Origin: a virus
DNA: 60,840 nt
Reading direction: 5' to 3' (one strand)
Virus record (IMG/VR): IMGVR_UViG_3300021335_001607
Location: 1 to 60,840 of that record
The position numbers and the translations under genes are program-made. Positions within the stretch are counted from its first letter, which is position 1. The number at the start of each line of letters is the position of its first letter. This document shows, one piece after another, positions 24,539-33,121 of this stretch. The notes beneath the pieces are model-generated. The model worked only from the letters and a program-made list of their open reading frames with translations. It did no database searches and was not told the origin of the DNA.

Positions 24539-25840
24539 ATGGCATTAGTAGATCTAAAAACAGATCTTAAGTCTTTAAAATTTGAGAGCGGTTTAAACCG
24601 TAAACCTCTAGTCGTTAAAGATATAGATAAAGAAGGCGGAAGAAATTCCGGCTTAGCTGTACAAGGTATCCTCGCTGCAAAGCGATTGGACGATACTATA
24701 CGTATGGCTAAACTTGTTATTGCTAAACCCGGGATAACCCACGTAGTAAAACAAGCCTTAACTGGATTTATTAGTGCTGTAGATAAAAAAGAATTATATA
24801 AAGGAACTTTACCATTAGGTAAGGAACTTTTAGACGAAGGTAAAGACATACTTTTAACTGCTTTAACAAATATAGGACAAACACCTTTAAATGGTTTAGG
24901 TTTACATCTATATAAAGGAAGTAAAGAGTTTGGAGGAGCTGATGCTAGAAGCTACATAAAAAGGACTTATGGAAATGAGTATAGTAGTAAAGCTGGACAA
25001 CGAATAATACAATCAGGTCATTCCAATGAACTTTCAGCAGGTATTAAAAAAAGTAAAAAATTACCCTTATCTAAAAACGCAGCCGATCAAGCTAAATACG
25101 GTAGAATAGATTATACAGGTAAAATAGATAATTCTACTAATACTGCAGATCCAATTAATGCTCGTGTAATTAGTAGAGGAGATTCAGTACCTTCTGTTTT
25201 TGATGACCAAATGGATTTAATTCCTTTTGGATTTTCAGTATATGATCAAGTTACTCCTATTAACTTTAGATTTAGAGCTTTCCTAGATAGCTTTGCAGAT
25301 AATTTTACTGGTAACTGGAATACTACTAAGTATTTAGGTAACCCACAGAACTTTAGAACATACGAAGGATTTGATAGACAGTTATCAATGACGTTTAAAG
25401 TAGCTGCATTTACCAGGGAAGAGTTGAATCCTTTATATAGGAAATTAAACCTGTTAGCTTCAACAACAGCTCCTAATTACGCTAGCGATGGGTTATTTAT
25501 GAGAGGTACATGGTGTAAAATCACTGTTGGTGATTACCTTAAACAAACACCTTGTACTATATCATCTATTGGATTCAGCTGGCAGCAAGATTATCCTTGG
25601 GAGATAAAACAAGATAAAGACGAGGATGATGTTATGATAGTACCTCACGTATTAGATGTTAATCTAGCTGCTGTATTAGAACATAACTTTATCCCTCAAG
25701 CTGGTGTAATACCATTTATCGGGGACTATAGAAATAAAGACTTTATTAACTCTGAAGATGGGCAACCAGAAAAAGGACTTACAGGAGAAGCTAACTTCGG
25801 AGGAGGAGGCGGCGGCTTTGGTGGATTTGGCGGCTTTTAA
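24539..25840 (+). CDS. baseplate tube-like protein (gp48/gp54 position)
   Basis: A 433-residue protein. The C-terminal half (residues about 225-400, including PINFRFRAFLDSFADNFTGN and FDRQLSMTFKVAAFTREEL) has the pattern of tube-fold proteins that connect the baseplate hub to the tail tube; T4 gp48 and gp54 have this role. The N-terminal half is Lys-rich and specific to this phage group. The protein ends in an unusual Gly/Phe tract (FGGGGGGFGGFGGF). Order after the tape measure and before a LysM-like and a hub protein supports the role. Exact T4 counterpart is uncertain. Confidence 0.7.
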   Translation: MALVDLKTDLKSLKFESGLNRKPLVVKDIDKEGGRNSGLAVQGILAAKRLDDTIRMAKLVIAKPGITHVVKQALTGFISAVDKKELYKGTLPLGKELLDEGKDILLTALTNIGQTPLNGLGLHLYKGSKEFGGADARSYIKRTYGNEYSSKAGQRIIQSGHSNELSAGIKKSKKLPLSKNAADQAKYGRIDYTGKIDNSTNTADPINARVISRGDSVPSVFDDQMDLIPFGFSVYDQVTPINFRFRAFLDSFADNFTGNWNTTKYLGNPQNFRTYEGFDRQLSMTFKVAAFTREELNPLYRKLNLLASTTAPNYASDGLFMRGTWCKITVGDYLKQTPCTISSIGFSWQQDYPWEIKQDKDEDDVMIVPHVLDVNLAAVLEHNFIPQAGVIPFIGDYRNKDFINSEDGQPEKGLTGEANFGGGGGGFGGFGGF

Positions 25841-25850
25841 TTAATCACTA

Positions 25851-26156
25851 ATGAATAGGTACTCAACAATAGACGTTAAAAAAACAACAGAAGGAAGAAG
25901 GTATATAAAAAATTCTATATACCCGGATATTCCTGAGACTGTAGATGACGTTTATGTGATGACAACAGTAGGAGATCGATACGATATTTTAGCTCAACAG
26001 TTTTATAGAGATTCATCACTTTGGTGGATTATTGCTTCTGCAAATCCTCAAAATACAACAGACTCTTTAGTACCAACACCTGGTACTCAATTAAGAATAC
26101 CCGCTAATCAGAATGAAATTGTTTCTAAGTATGAGCAGTTAAATAAAAGAAGATAA
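25851..26156 (+). CDS. LysM-like baseplate protein (gp53-type)
   Basis: A 101-residue protein. The central block DDVYVMTTVGDRYDILAQQF, then YRDSSLWWIIASANPQ, is a LysM-type domain as found in baseplate wedge/hub connectors such as T4 gp53 and related small proteins. Such modules hold baseplate parts together rather than binding cell wall. The sequence PGTQLRIPA is the usual end of the LysM repeat. The gene lies 10 bases after the tube-like gene and 3 bases before the hub gene. Confidence 0.8.
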   Translation: MNRYSTIDVKKTTEGRRYIKNSIYPDIPETVDDVYVMTTVGDRYDILAQQFYRDSSLWWIIASANPQNTTDSLVPTPGTQLRIPANQNEIVSKYEQLNKRR

Positions 26157-26159
26157 GTT

Positions 26160-28298
26160 ATGTCAGATACTGTATTTAATAAGCCACCTATTACTGGCCT
26201 TACACCTATTGATAGTACGGTCAGAGAGCAGCTAAGTGTTAGATCTGAACTACACAGCAAAACTTATAGTGATCCAGACTTTACACAACACTACATTAAC
26301 TCTAATTACGGATTTGTAAGACTTACATCCGGCATCTCTATTGAATCCTTACCAGATGCACCTAAAAAATTACAACTACTTGGCGGTACATTAAATGATG
26401 GAAAGCCTAGACGTGGAATTAATTTCGAAGGAAAAGGTTTATTAAAAGATCCAAAAACTTTTGAAGACAATAATAACCTTTATACTTTCGAAAAAGAGGG
26501 TATAGTACCTTTACCAGGAATAACTTCTTTTAATGTTACAACCATGGGAGAAGAAGGACTCTTGAGACAAATTGATATCAATATCGAATGTCATTCTGTT
26601 GAACATTTTGGTGTAATGGAAAAGCTTTATATGAGACCTGGATTCAAGATATTAGCTGAATGGGGACATGCAGTCTATATTGATCGTCAAGGTAATAAAG
26701 TTTACTCTCCAAAAGTTTTAGACGATGGTATATTATTTGCTGATCAAGTAGATATGAATGAATTAAAAGAAGAAGGAGGTAAACTAATATTTGATTCACA
26801 ACACAACTACGACTATATTATAGGTACAGTTAGAAACTACAATTGGAGTTATGATAGAGGAGTTTATAATATTGAAATAGAAGCAATGGGTGCAGGAGGA
26901 TTATCTGCTACTCAAGCACGTATGTTTAGAGTTGGAGTTGAAAAAGATAGTGTACCAGATGCAGAAGCAGATAAAGAATTAGAATTTGATTCTGCTGATA
27001 AGTTAGAAGGTTCATTTACTACAATAATGAAAACTATTTCTGAAGCTGCCGGTAGAGGAAGACAGTCAGAAGACCCAATTAAACCTATTCAAGTAGACCA
27101 AGCCAAAATTGATAAAGCATTAAAAAAGAGAAAAGTAGATGAATATGTAACTAATATATGTAGTGAAATAGGGAATGGGTTTAAGTTAGAAGTATATAAA
27201 TTAGATTTTCTCAGTAATAAATCTAAAAAGAGATTTACATATATTCCTTTCAGATTTATTTTTGGATGTTTTAATCATTTCTTCTTACCTAAATTAAAAG
27301 GTGAAGTAACCCCAGAAGGAAAATTTTGTACAGAAGATGGTAGAAATATATACTTAACATATGATAATCATTACAGTGTAGACCCTTATGTATGTTTACT
27401 ACCTAAACAATCAGCAAGTACCCCTTTAGATACTTCTCCTTTAAATGGTAAAAGAGATAAATTTGAAGGAGAGTTATTAGATGTATGGATAAACACAGGG
27501 CATGTATATGATACAATACAAGCAGTACTAAAAGATCCAAAAGCTAATCCAACAGTAGCAACGTTTTTAGATGCTCTACTAGGTTCAATGAGAACAGCAA
27601 TGGGAGGTATAAACGATTTTGCTTTAAATAATGATTATTACTTAGATTTTGAACTCGGTCCAACTACCGTTGTAGATAGAGAATTTCCAACAGACACTAC
27701 AGTATTAGATCAAGAGTTAGTAATAAAGTCTTTAGGAAAAGATTCATACGTAGAAAATATGTCGTTTAATACCAGTATAGATCAGGCAACACTTGATGCT
27801 ATGACTATGCAAGCAGTACTATCAGGAGTAGACGCAGCCAAATCTCTACATAGAGGAGTATCTGCTTATAGTATAGGATTAAAAGATAGGTTTCAAGCAA
27901 CTGACGAAGGTACTACAAAGATAGATGGAACAGCAAAACCTGAAGAACAAAAAAAATCTGTAGAAGAGATATACAGTGATATATACACTAAAAAGGTATA
28001 TAATGCAAAGTCTATAGATTCCGTTAAATATTCTGCCTCAGATGCACAACAGATCGAACTGTCAGATAAACTGCACGGTGAAGGAAAACATACTGGGTTT
28101 GCAATACCGGGAGATATAAGCTTAGTCATGAAAGGAATCGGAGGTTTGAAAATGAAACAATTTTTTAGATTACCTTACGATAATTTACCTAGCACATACA
28201 AAGAAGCAGATGTAGTTTTTATGGTTGCAAATATCAGCCACATGATAGATAGTGGTAAATGGTTAACAGATATTAATGCAAAAGTATATATAGTATAG
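26160..28298 (+). CDS. baseplate hub protein (gp27/gpD-like)
   Basis: A 712-residue protein following the LysM-like gene, the normal place for the central hub that holds the spike. The segment ITSFNVTTMGEEGLLRQIDI and the nearby LYMRPGFKILAEWGH fit hub tube-domain patterns. The C-terminal VFMVANISHMIDSGKWLTDI is typical of the end of gpD-type hub proteins. A long insert (residues about 270-470) with a predicted helical, charged character is extra compared with compact hubs. No lysozyme motif is seen, so any lytic function must reside elsewhere. Confidence 0.7.
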   Translation: MSDTVFNKPPITGLTPIDSTVREQLSVRSELHSKTYSDPDFTQHYINSNYGFVRLTSGISIESLPDAPKKLQLLGGTLNDGKPRRGINFEGKGLLKDPKTFEDNNNLYTFEKEGIVPLPGITSFNVTTMGEEGLLRQIDINIECHSVEHFGVMEKLYMRPGFKILAEWGHAVYIDRQGNKVYSPKVLDDGILFADQVDMNELKEEGGKLIFDSQHNYDYIIGTVRNYNWSYDRGVYNIEIEAMGAGGLSATQARMFRVGVEKDSVPDAEADKELEFDSADKLEGSFTTIMKTISEAAGRGRQSEDPIKPIQVDQAKIDKALKKRKVDEYVTNICSEIGNGFKLEVYKLDFLSNKSKKRFTYIPFRFIFGCFNHFFLPKLKGEVTPEGKFCTEDGRNIYLTYDNHYSVDPYVCLLPKQSASTPLDTSPLNGKRDKFEGELLDVWINTGHVYDTIQAVLKDPKANPTVATFLDALLGSMRTAMGGINDFALNNDYYLDFELGPTTVVDREFPTDTTVLDQELVIKSLGKDSYVENMSFNTSIDQATLDAMTMQAVLSGVDAAKSLHRGVSAYSIGLKDRFQATDEGTTKIDGTAKPEEQKKSVEEIYSDIYTKKVYNAKSIDSVKYSASDAQQIELSDKLHGEGKHTGFAIPGDISLVMKGIGGLKMKQFFRLPYDNLPSTYKEADVVFMVANISHMIDSGKWLTDINAKVYIV

Positions 28299-28832
28299 AT
28301 GTTTTTACCTAGATCAAAATATAAAGGACCTTTTAAAGCCGCAGGCGGTAGTGAAGAGCTATTGGTTAAATCCACCTTAAAACCATACAGGGGGGACTAT
28401 ATAGTTACATATAAAAATCAATACTTTGCTGGTAAGACTCCTCAAGAAGCTAAAGAACAACTTATTCTTAAAAGTAAGTATGATGAGGAACAAGCTAATA
28501 AAGGTAAACATGAAGGTCCACAACAAACATTTATTGTACCATCAGAAGCAGATTATAAAAATAAGTACTTTGATAGGTATTTTGCAAAAGACTTAAGAAG
28601 TAAAAAGATCGTAGAAATAACTTTAAAAGAATCTAACAGACTTAAAAAAGTACCTGGCAATATAACAGTATCTCTTCAATGGTTCTTAGAAGGTCCAGCT
28701 AAAGATACTGAATATAGAGGGTATATATACTATGGTGCTGAAACTAGAAATAAAAAAGCAGTCTTAGAAGCTACCAAAGTTATGAAGGGATTAGATACCT
28801 TTTTAAAAGATTTAGGAGAATTTGTAAAGTAA
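28299..28832 (+). CDS. hypothetical baseplate-associated protein
   Basis: A 177-residue, Lys-rich protein starting immediately after the hub stop. The N-terminal FLPRSKYKGPFKAAGGSEEL, followed by YRGDYIVTYKNQYFAGKTPQ, is a pattern found in structural proteins that follow the hub gene in marine T4-like phages, to my recollection; no function is assigned. The middle is charged and probably disordered (residues 70-90). It is the last gene of the tail module in this window; a host-type promoter for the replication region follows. Confidence 0.6.
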   Translation: MFLPRSKYKGPFKAAGGSEELLVKSTLKPYRGDYIVTYKNQYFAGKTPQEAKEQLILKSKYDEEQANKGKHEGPQQTFIVPSEADYKNKYFDRYFAKDLRSKKIVEITLKESNRLKKVPGNITVSLQWFLEGPAKDTEYRGYIYYGAETRNKKAVLEATKVMKGLDTFLKDLGEFVK

Positions 28833-28835
28833 TAG

Positions 28836-28865
28836 TTGCCTACCAGCTATATTTTACTTATATTT
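28836..28865 (+). promoter_or_regulatory. host-type promoter (TTG-N20-TATATTT)
   Basis: TTG 28836-28838 and TATATTT 28859-28865, 24 bases before the GTG start of the PolA-like gene. It marks the switch from the tail module to the replication module. Confidence 0.65.
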
Positions 28866-28889
28866 ACTTATACTAAAGGTTATACATAA

Positions 28890-30215
28890 GTGTTTTATAT
28901 AGTAGAAGAAGAAAATAAGTTACAGTCATTAGAGAATCTAGTTAGATTAGGTTGCTACGTTAATGTAGTATCTACAAACGACCTATACCATTCTAAACTT
29001 ACATCTACCGTAGCAGTTTATATAAGACTACTGCAATCTGAACATGGATATATTATTCCTATAGATCACCCCGAAGGATTAAACGTAGATAAAGACCGGG
29101 TCTACCAAATTCTTTTGAAAGCAAACACACTGTATACATTAAATAAGAAAGAGTTGCTCTATCACTTTAATCTACAGGATGCTATAGATGTTTCTCTTTT
29201 ATATGCAATGACTAAATACGATAAATTAGAGTATACCAAAGAAAATAGTTCATTAAATTATTTTTATAATAAATTCAAAGTTCATAAAGATATAAATAAG
29301 TTAATTCCTATCTCTAAACTTTATGAATCTCATGAAAATATATACAAACAAATAAAACCGATACTGAAATATGATATACCAGATGGTTTTAATTTTTATA
29401 ATCAAACTGCCACTAATGTTTTCTTTCTTTTAGAGCAAGGAGGTTTAGGAGTATATTATGATGAATTTAATAAACTATTTACTCCTAGGAACCCACTCTA
29501 CAATACGAACAATAATACAGTTTTAACATCTTATAACTTATACAATGCTACTTCTAGACCTACTAATGCTTTTAATTCTGTTAATTTTGCTGCTATACCT
29601 AAGACTCCCGAGCACAGAAAAACCTTTCGACCGACCGGTGATTACTTTGTTGAGTTTGATTTTGACGGTTATCATTTGCGCTTACTTTGTGAGCAAATTG
29701 GGTATAAACTTACCGACGCATCAGCTCATAAGCAACTAGCTAAACAATACTTTAATAAAGAAGAAATAACCGAAGAAGAATATGACAAAGCAAAACAAAT
29801 TAACTTTCACGCAATTTATGGAAAGATACCAGAGAAATACGCTTTCCTTGAAATCTTTACAAGAATTGATGATTATATCAAAGAGCTATGGAGACAGTAC
29901 CAAGATGACGGAAAAGTCTTGGCTCCAATTAGTGGAAAGCCTTTCACAAGCTCGCTCAAAGGAATGAATCCTCAAAAACTGATGAATTATGTTATGCAGT
30001 CTTTAGAGACTTCTAGAAATATTCTCATTTTAAAAAATGTACTAAGGTACTTACAACATAAAAAGTCTAAAGCTGTGCTTTATACTTACGACTCAATACT
30101 TTTCGACTTTTCTAAGGAAGACGGAAAGGAACTATTAACAGACTTAGAAGAAATACTTTCAGAAAACGGGAAATACCCAGTTAAATTCAAGTTCTCAAAG
30201 AATTTGGTTTTATGA
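28890..30215 (+). CDS. divergent family A DNA polymerase-like protein
   Basis: A 441-residue protein starting with GTG (no ATG is available). Three polymerase A motifs are recognisable but altered. Motif A is EFDFDGYHLRLL, with catalytic D257 and His262 where most family members have the steric-gate Glu. Motif B is KQINFHAIYGK, near residues 300-312. Motif C is YTYDS, with D401 kept but the usual His-Asp-Glu replaced. The N-terminal 200 residues look like a degenerate 3'-5' exonuclease fold without the DxE pair. A full-length PolA lies at 53719, so this is a second, divergent copy. It could be a lesion-bypass, primer-making or regulatory polymerase, or an inactive partner; these roles are inference. 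Confidence 0.7.
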   Translation: MFYIVEEENKLQSLENLVRLGCYVNVVSTNDLYHSKLTSTVAVYIRLLQSEHGYIIPIDHPEGLNVDKDRVYQILLKANTLYTLNKKELLYHFNLQDAIDVSLLYAMTKYDKLEYTKENSSLNYFYNKFKVHKDINKLIPISKLYESHENIYKQIKPILKYDIPDGFNFYNQTATNVFFLLEQGGLGVYYDEFNKLFTPRNPLYNTNNNTVLTSYNLYNATSRPTNAFNSVNFAAIPKTPEHRKTFRPTGDYFVEFDFDGYHLRLLCEQIGYKLTDASAHKQLAKQYFNKEEITEEEYDKAKQINFHAIYGKIPEKYAFLEIFTRIDDYIKELWRQYQDDGKVLAPISGKPFTSSLKGMNPQKLMNYVMQSLETSRNILILKNVLRYLQHKKSKAVLYTYDSILFDFSKEDGKELLTDLEEILSENGKYPVKFKFSKNLVL

Positions 30216-30230
30216 TACTAACTTATATTT
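30204..30230 (+). promoter_or_regulatory. host-type promoter, short-spacer variant (TTG-N17-TATATTT)
   Basis: TTG 30204-30206 within the end of the PolA-like gene and TATATTT 30224-30230, 7 bases before the next ATG. The spacer is 17 rather than 20 bases and the leader would be nearly absent, so this site is weaker evidence than the others. Confidence 0.4.
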
Positions 30231-30237
30231 ATATAAA

Positions 30238-30696
30238 ATGACAAATGTTACAGAAATACGTCAATTTGATTACGACATTGACGAAATAAGTTTAAACGAA
30301 GATATGAGCAACAAATTATTTTGTACTTTTTCTACAGAAGGAGAATTAGAGAGCACATTAAAAGAAATACAGGAGAGGTACAAGATCATTTATAACAAGA
30401 TCTTTGTTCTTTATTCAAAAAGCCAGGACGAGTACATATGTACATACAACGTTGATTACGGCAATGTGTCTACATTTCTAGAAAATACTATTCTAGTACA
30501 CAGAAAAAAAGAATCAAACACCCTTTACACTATCAACGCACTTAACACCCTAGTTAAGGAATTAAATGACGGAGTATTAGATAAAAACTTTAGAGTTAAC
30601 TGGACTGATTACAGAAATTGCATACTGCTAACCAAAGGTCCAGAATTAAAAAGAGTAAATACCAAACTTTTTCGTATAATAGAGTTGGAGAACTAA
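30238..30696 (+). CDS. hypothetical protein of the replication region
   Basis: A 152-residue protein I do not recognise. It has an acidic start (FDYDIDEISLNEDM), a middle of mixed helix and strand and no metal-binding or P-loop motif. The tract ENTILVHRKKESNTLYTINA (residues about 82-101) is followed by a short C-terminal basic section. It lies between the PolA-like gene and the SSB gene, so a role in replication or its control is plausible. In T4-like genomes this position varies. No membrane segment or signal peptide is present. Confidence 0.6.
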   Translation: MTNVTEIRQFDYDIDEISLNEDMSNKLFCTFSTEGELESTLKEIQERYKIIYNKIFVLYSKSQDEYICTYNVDYGNVSTFLENTILVHRKKESNTLYTINALNTLVKELNDGVLDKNFRVNWTDYRNCILLTKGPELKRVNTKLFRIIELEN

Positions 30697-30714
30697 AATT
30701 AAGTTCTTATATTG
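30685..30714 (+). promoter_or_regulatory. host-type promoter (TTG-N20-TATATTG)
   Basis: TTG 30685-30687 and TATATTG 30708-30714, preceded by GTTCT. The second box ends in TTG, closest of all copies to the Bacteroidota TAnnTTTG consensus. It lies 36 bases before the SSB start and would drive the replication operon. Confidence 0.75.
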
Positions 30715-30750
30715 GTATATATAGAGTTATAAATTAAATAAATTAGTTAT

Positions 30751-31548
30751 ATGGACATTAATGCAATCAAGGCTAAACTATCTGCCTTAAACAACAACGG
30801 TCAGGAAAGAGAAAAAACTGACTATTCAAAAATCTTTTGGAAACCCGAACAAGGTAAACAGACTGTACGTATTGTACCTTCTCATTACGATCCTACTTTT
30901 CCATTTAAGGAATTAAAATTCCATTATGGTATAGGTAAGTATCCAATGGTAGCTTTATCGAATTTCGGTAAACAAGATCCAATCGAAGAGTTCGTAAAAG
31001 AGCTTAGAAAAACAAACGATAAAGACAATTGGTCATTATCTGGTAAAATTAACCCTAAGACTAGAGTTTTTGCTCCTGTAATTGTTAGAGGAGAAGAAGA
31101 CAAAGGAGTTAGATTATGGGGATTCGGAGTTACGATTTATAAAGCATTACTAGCTTTAGCTGAAGACGAAGATGTAGGAGATTTCACAGATGTTATTAAC
31201 GGATGGGATATGGTAGTTGAACAACAACCAGGAAACCCTTACCCTACTACATCAGTAAGAATTAAACCTAAACAAACACCATTATCTGACGATAATAACC
31301 TAGTTGAAACATGGTTAAAAGAACAACCTAACCCGGTCGAAGTACATACTCAGTATGATTACGATTTTATCAAGAAACAACTACAAAACTACCTTAATCC
31401 AGGATCTGTAGAGGAGAATGCTCCAGCAGCAGGTTCTGAAACACCGCCAGAAAGCTCTAGTCCTCAAAAGACTGACTTTACTTTAGAAACAGCTACTGCT
31501 GGCAATAAAGATACAGTTAGTAAATTTGACGACCTATTTAACGAGTAA
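30751..31548 (+). CDS. single-stranded DNA-binding protein (gp32-like)
   Basis: A 265-residue T4 gp32-type SSB that coats single-stranded DNA during replication and recombination. The N-terminal KLSALNNNGQ, then IFWKPEQGKQTVRIVPS and FPFKELKFHYGIGKYPMVAL, form the start of the OB-fold core typical of the family in marine phages. The C-terminus is low-complexity and ends in acidic KFDDLFNE, the tail that recruits partner proteins. It has a strong promoter upstream and is followed 5 bases later by the UvsX-like recombinase, the usual functional pair. Confidence 0.85.
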   Translation: MDINAIKAKLSALNNNGQEREKTDYSKIFWKPEQGKQTVRIVPSHYDPTFPFKELKFHYGIGKYPMVALSNFGKQDPIEEFVKELRKTNDKDNWSLSGKINPKTRVFAPVIVRGEEDKGVRLWGFGVTIYKALLALAEDEDVGDFTDVINGWDMVVEQQPGNPYPTTSVRIKPKQTPLSDDNNLVETWLKEQPNPVEVHTQYDYDFIKKQLQNYLNPGSVEENAPAAGSETPPESSSPQKTDFTLETATAGNKDTVSKFDDLFNE

Positions 31549-31553
31549 TATTT

Positions 31554-32624
31554 ATGGCAAAGAAAAAAGAAGTTCAAGAGGCCGCATCTGCGGCTGTCAA
31601 GAAAGGTTTTAACCTTAGTAATTTTAAGAAGAAGAAAGGATTTTCAAATGCTTCTGTTAAATTCAAAGAGCAGGGATGGATTCCACTGTCTAAAGCTTTC
31701 CAAGACATTACATCTCTCCCCGGTATTCCTACCGGACATATAACTCTGTTGAGAGGACACAGTGATACGGGTAAAACAACTGCCCTATTAGAAGCTGCAG
31801 TCAATGCCCAAAAACTGGGCATACTGCCTGTGTTTATTATCACAGAGATGAAGTGGTCTTGGGACCATGCTAAAGAGATGGGATTACAATTTGAGGAAGT
31901 TAAAGATGCTAACGGAACTGTAACTGACTATGAAGGGCATTTCTTATATGCTGATAGAGGACAGTTAAATACTATTGAAGATGTAGCAGTTTATATTGCT
32001 GATCTTATGGACGAACAAGCTAAAGGTAATTTACCTTATGATATGTGCTTCTTCTGGGATAGTATCGGATCAGTTCCTTGTGATTTATCAGTACGTTCTA
32101 ATAAGAATAATAATGAATGGAATGCAGGTGCAATGTCTACTCAATTTGGTAATAATCTTAACCAAAAAATCCTATTATCTAGAAAAGAAAACTCACCGTA
32201 CACTAATACGTTAGTTGCTATTAATAAAGTATGGACTATGAAACCTGAATCGCCTATGGGTCAACCTAAGCTTCAAAATAAAGGTGGAATGTCTATGTGG
32301 TACGATGCAACGTTAGTTGTAACTTTTGGGAATATTACTAATCCTGGTACTTCAAAAATTAAAGCTATTAAAAACGGTATGCAGGTAGAGTTTGCTAAAC
32401 GTACTAATGTTCAGATAGAAAAGAACCATATTGGAGGAGTACAATCTCGAGGAAGAGTAGTTATGACTGCACATGGATTTTTACCTGATGATAAAAAAGC
32501 AATCGATAAGTATAAAGATGCTCATAAAGAACATTGGTTGAAGTTAGTAGGTACGTTAGACTTTGATCTAATCGAGGAAGGAGATTTAGAAGAAACACCA
32601 ATCGCTCCTAATTTACTCGATTAA
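31554..32624 (+). CDS. uvsX: UvsX-like RecA family recombinase
   Basis: A 356-residue recombinase that would pair homologous DNA for recombination-dependent replication and repair. Walker A is GHSDTGKT at residues 68-75. The DMCFFWDSIGSVPCD segment is the Walker B region, with Asp after hydrophobic residues. KGGMSMWYDATLVVTFGN corresponds to the L2/ATP-sensing part. The N-terminus is basic and the length is close to T4 UvsX (391). It lies directly after the SSB gene, and its stop overlaps the next start by one base. This is a phage-type RecA, not a host RecA. Confidence 0.88.
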   Translation: MAKKKEVQEAASAAVKKGFNLSNFKKKKGFSNASVKFKEQGWIPLSKAFQDITSLPGIPTGHITLLRGHSDTGKTTALLEAAVNAQKLGILPVFIITEMKWSWDHAKEMGLQFEEVKDANGTVTDYEGHFLYADRGQLNTIEDVAVYIADLMDEQAKGNLPYDMCFFWDSIGSVPCDLSVRSNKNNNEWNAGAMSTQFGNNLNQKILLSRKENSPYTNTLVAINKVWTMKPESPMGQPKLQNKGGMSMWYDATLVVTFGNITNPGTSKIKAIKNGMQVEFAKRTNVQIEKNHIGGVQSRGRVVMTAHGFLPDDKKAIDKYKDAHKEHWLKLVGTLDFDLIEEGDLEETPIAPNLLD

Positions 32625-33118
32625 TGTTAATAGAGATACCTGTATTTTCCAAAGAACAATGCAATGATATCATCTCAGAATATGCTGAAGATGGGTATAT
32701 TATAGCTCAGACTTCTGAGGGTACAGAATCTAATGTAAGGCAGTGTGATGTAAAAAACCTGATTACAGAAAATAAGTTAATTGAGAACATTACCAGTAAA
32801 ATAAAAGAGTCTATCCAAACTCCTTTAGATATAAGTGAATTAACTTTTATTAGATACACTAAAGGCGGACAGTATAAAGTTCATATAGATAGAGGAGAAG
32901 GATTGCCAAGAAAGTTTTCTTTCTCCATTCCTCTTAATGATACCTACGAAGGAGGAGCTTTTGACGTTTACACAACAAATAAAGCTAGCAGCAGACGTAG
33001 AGTTACTCAAAATATAGGAAAAGCAATATTTTTTGACAGTAGATTACCACATGCCGTTACCCCGGTTACTGAAGGTACTAGGTATGTGATAGTAGGTTGG
33101 ATTAATGACCCAGAATAA
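32624..33118 (+). CDS. 2-oxoglutarate/Fe(II)-dependent oxygenase (prolyl hydroxylase-like)
   Basis: A 164-residue enzyme with the full iron-binding facial triad: H87 and D89 (KVHIDRG) and H143 (LPHAVTP), plus R153 (GTRYVIVGW) for 2-oxoglutarate binding. The GGAFDVY segment is typical of the prolyl-4-hydroxylase-like group common in marine myoviruses. It would hydroxylate a protein or other substrate using oxygen and 2-oxoglutarate; the target is unknown. Its placement between recombinase and nuclease genes is notable. It starts at the last base of uvsX and is followed 3 bases later by the FEN gene. Confidence 0.85.
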   Translation: MLIEIPVFSKEQCNDIISEYAEDGYIIAQTSEGTESNVRQCDVKNLITENKLIENITSKIKESIQTPLDISELTFIRYTKGGQYKVHIDRGEGLPRKFSFSIPLNDTYEGGAFDVYTTNKASSRRRVTQNIGKAIFFDSRLPHAVTPVTEGTRYVIVGWINDPE

Positions 33119-33121
33119 ATT

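Noticed and set aside
29545-29967. Two further short + strand frames inside the PolA-like gene
   Set aside because: They are out-of-frame shadows of the PolA-like coding sequence and lack motifs or leaders.
31549-31557. ATATTTATG before uvsX resembling the late-type motif
   Set aside because: It is the normal A/T-rich leader plus ATG; the last bases do not match TATAA and the gene lies inside an operon.
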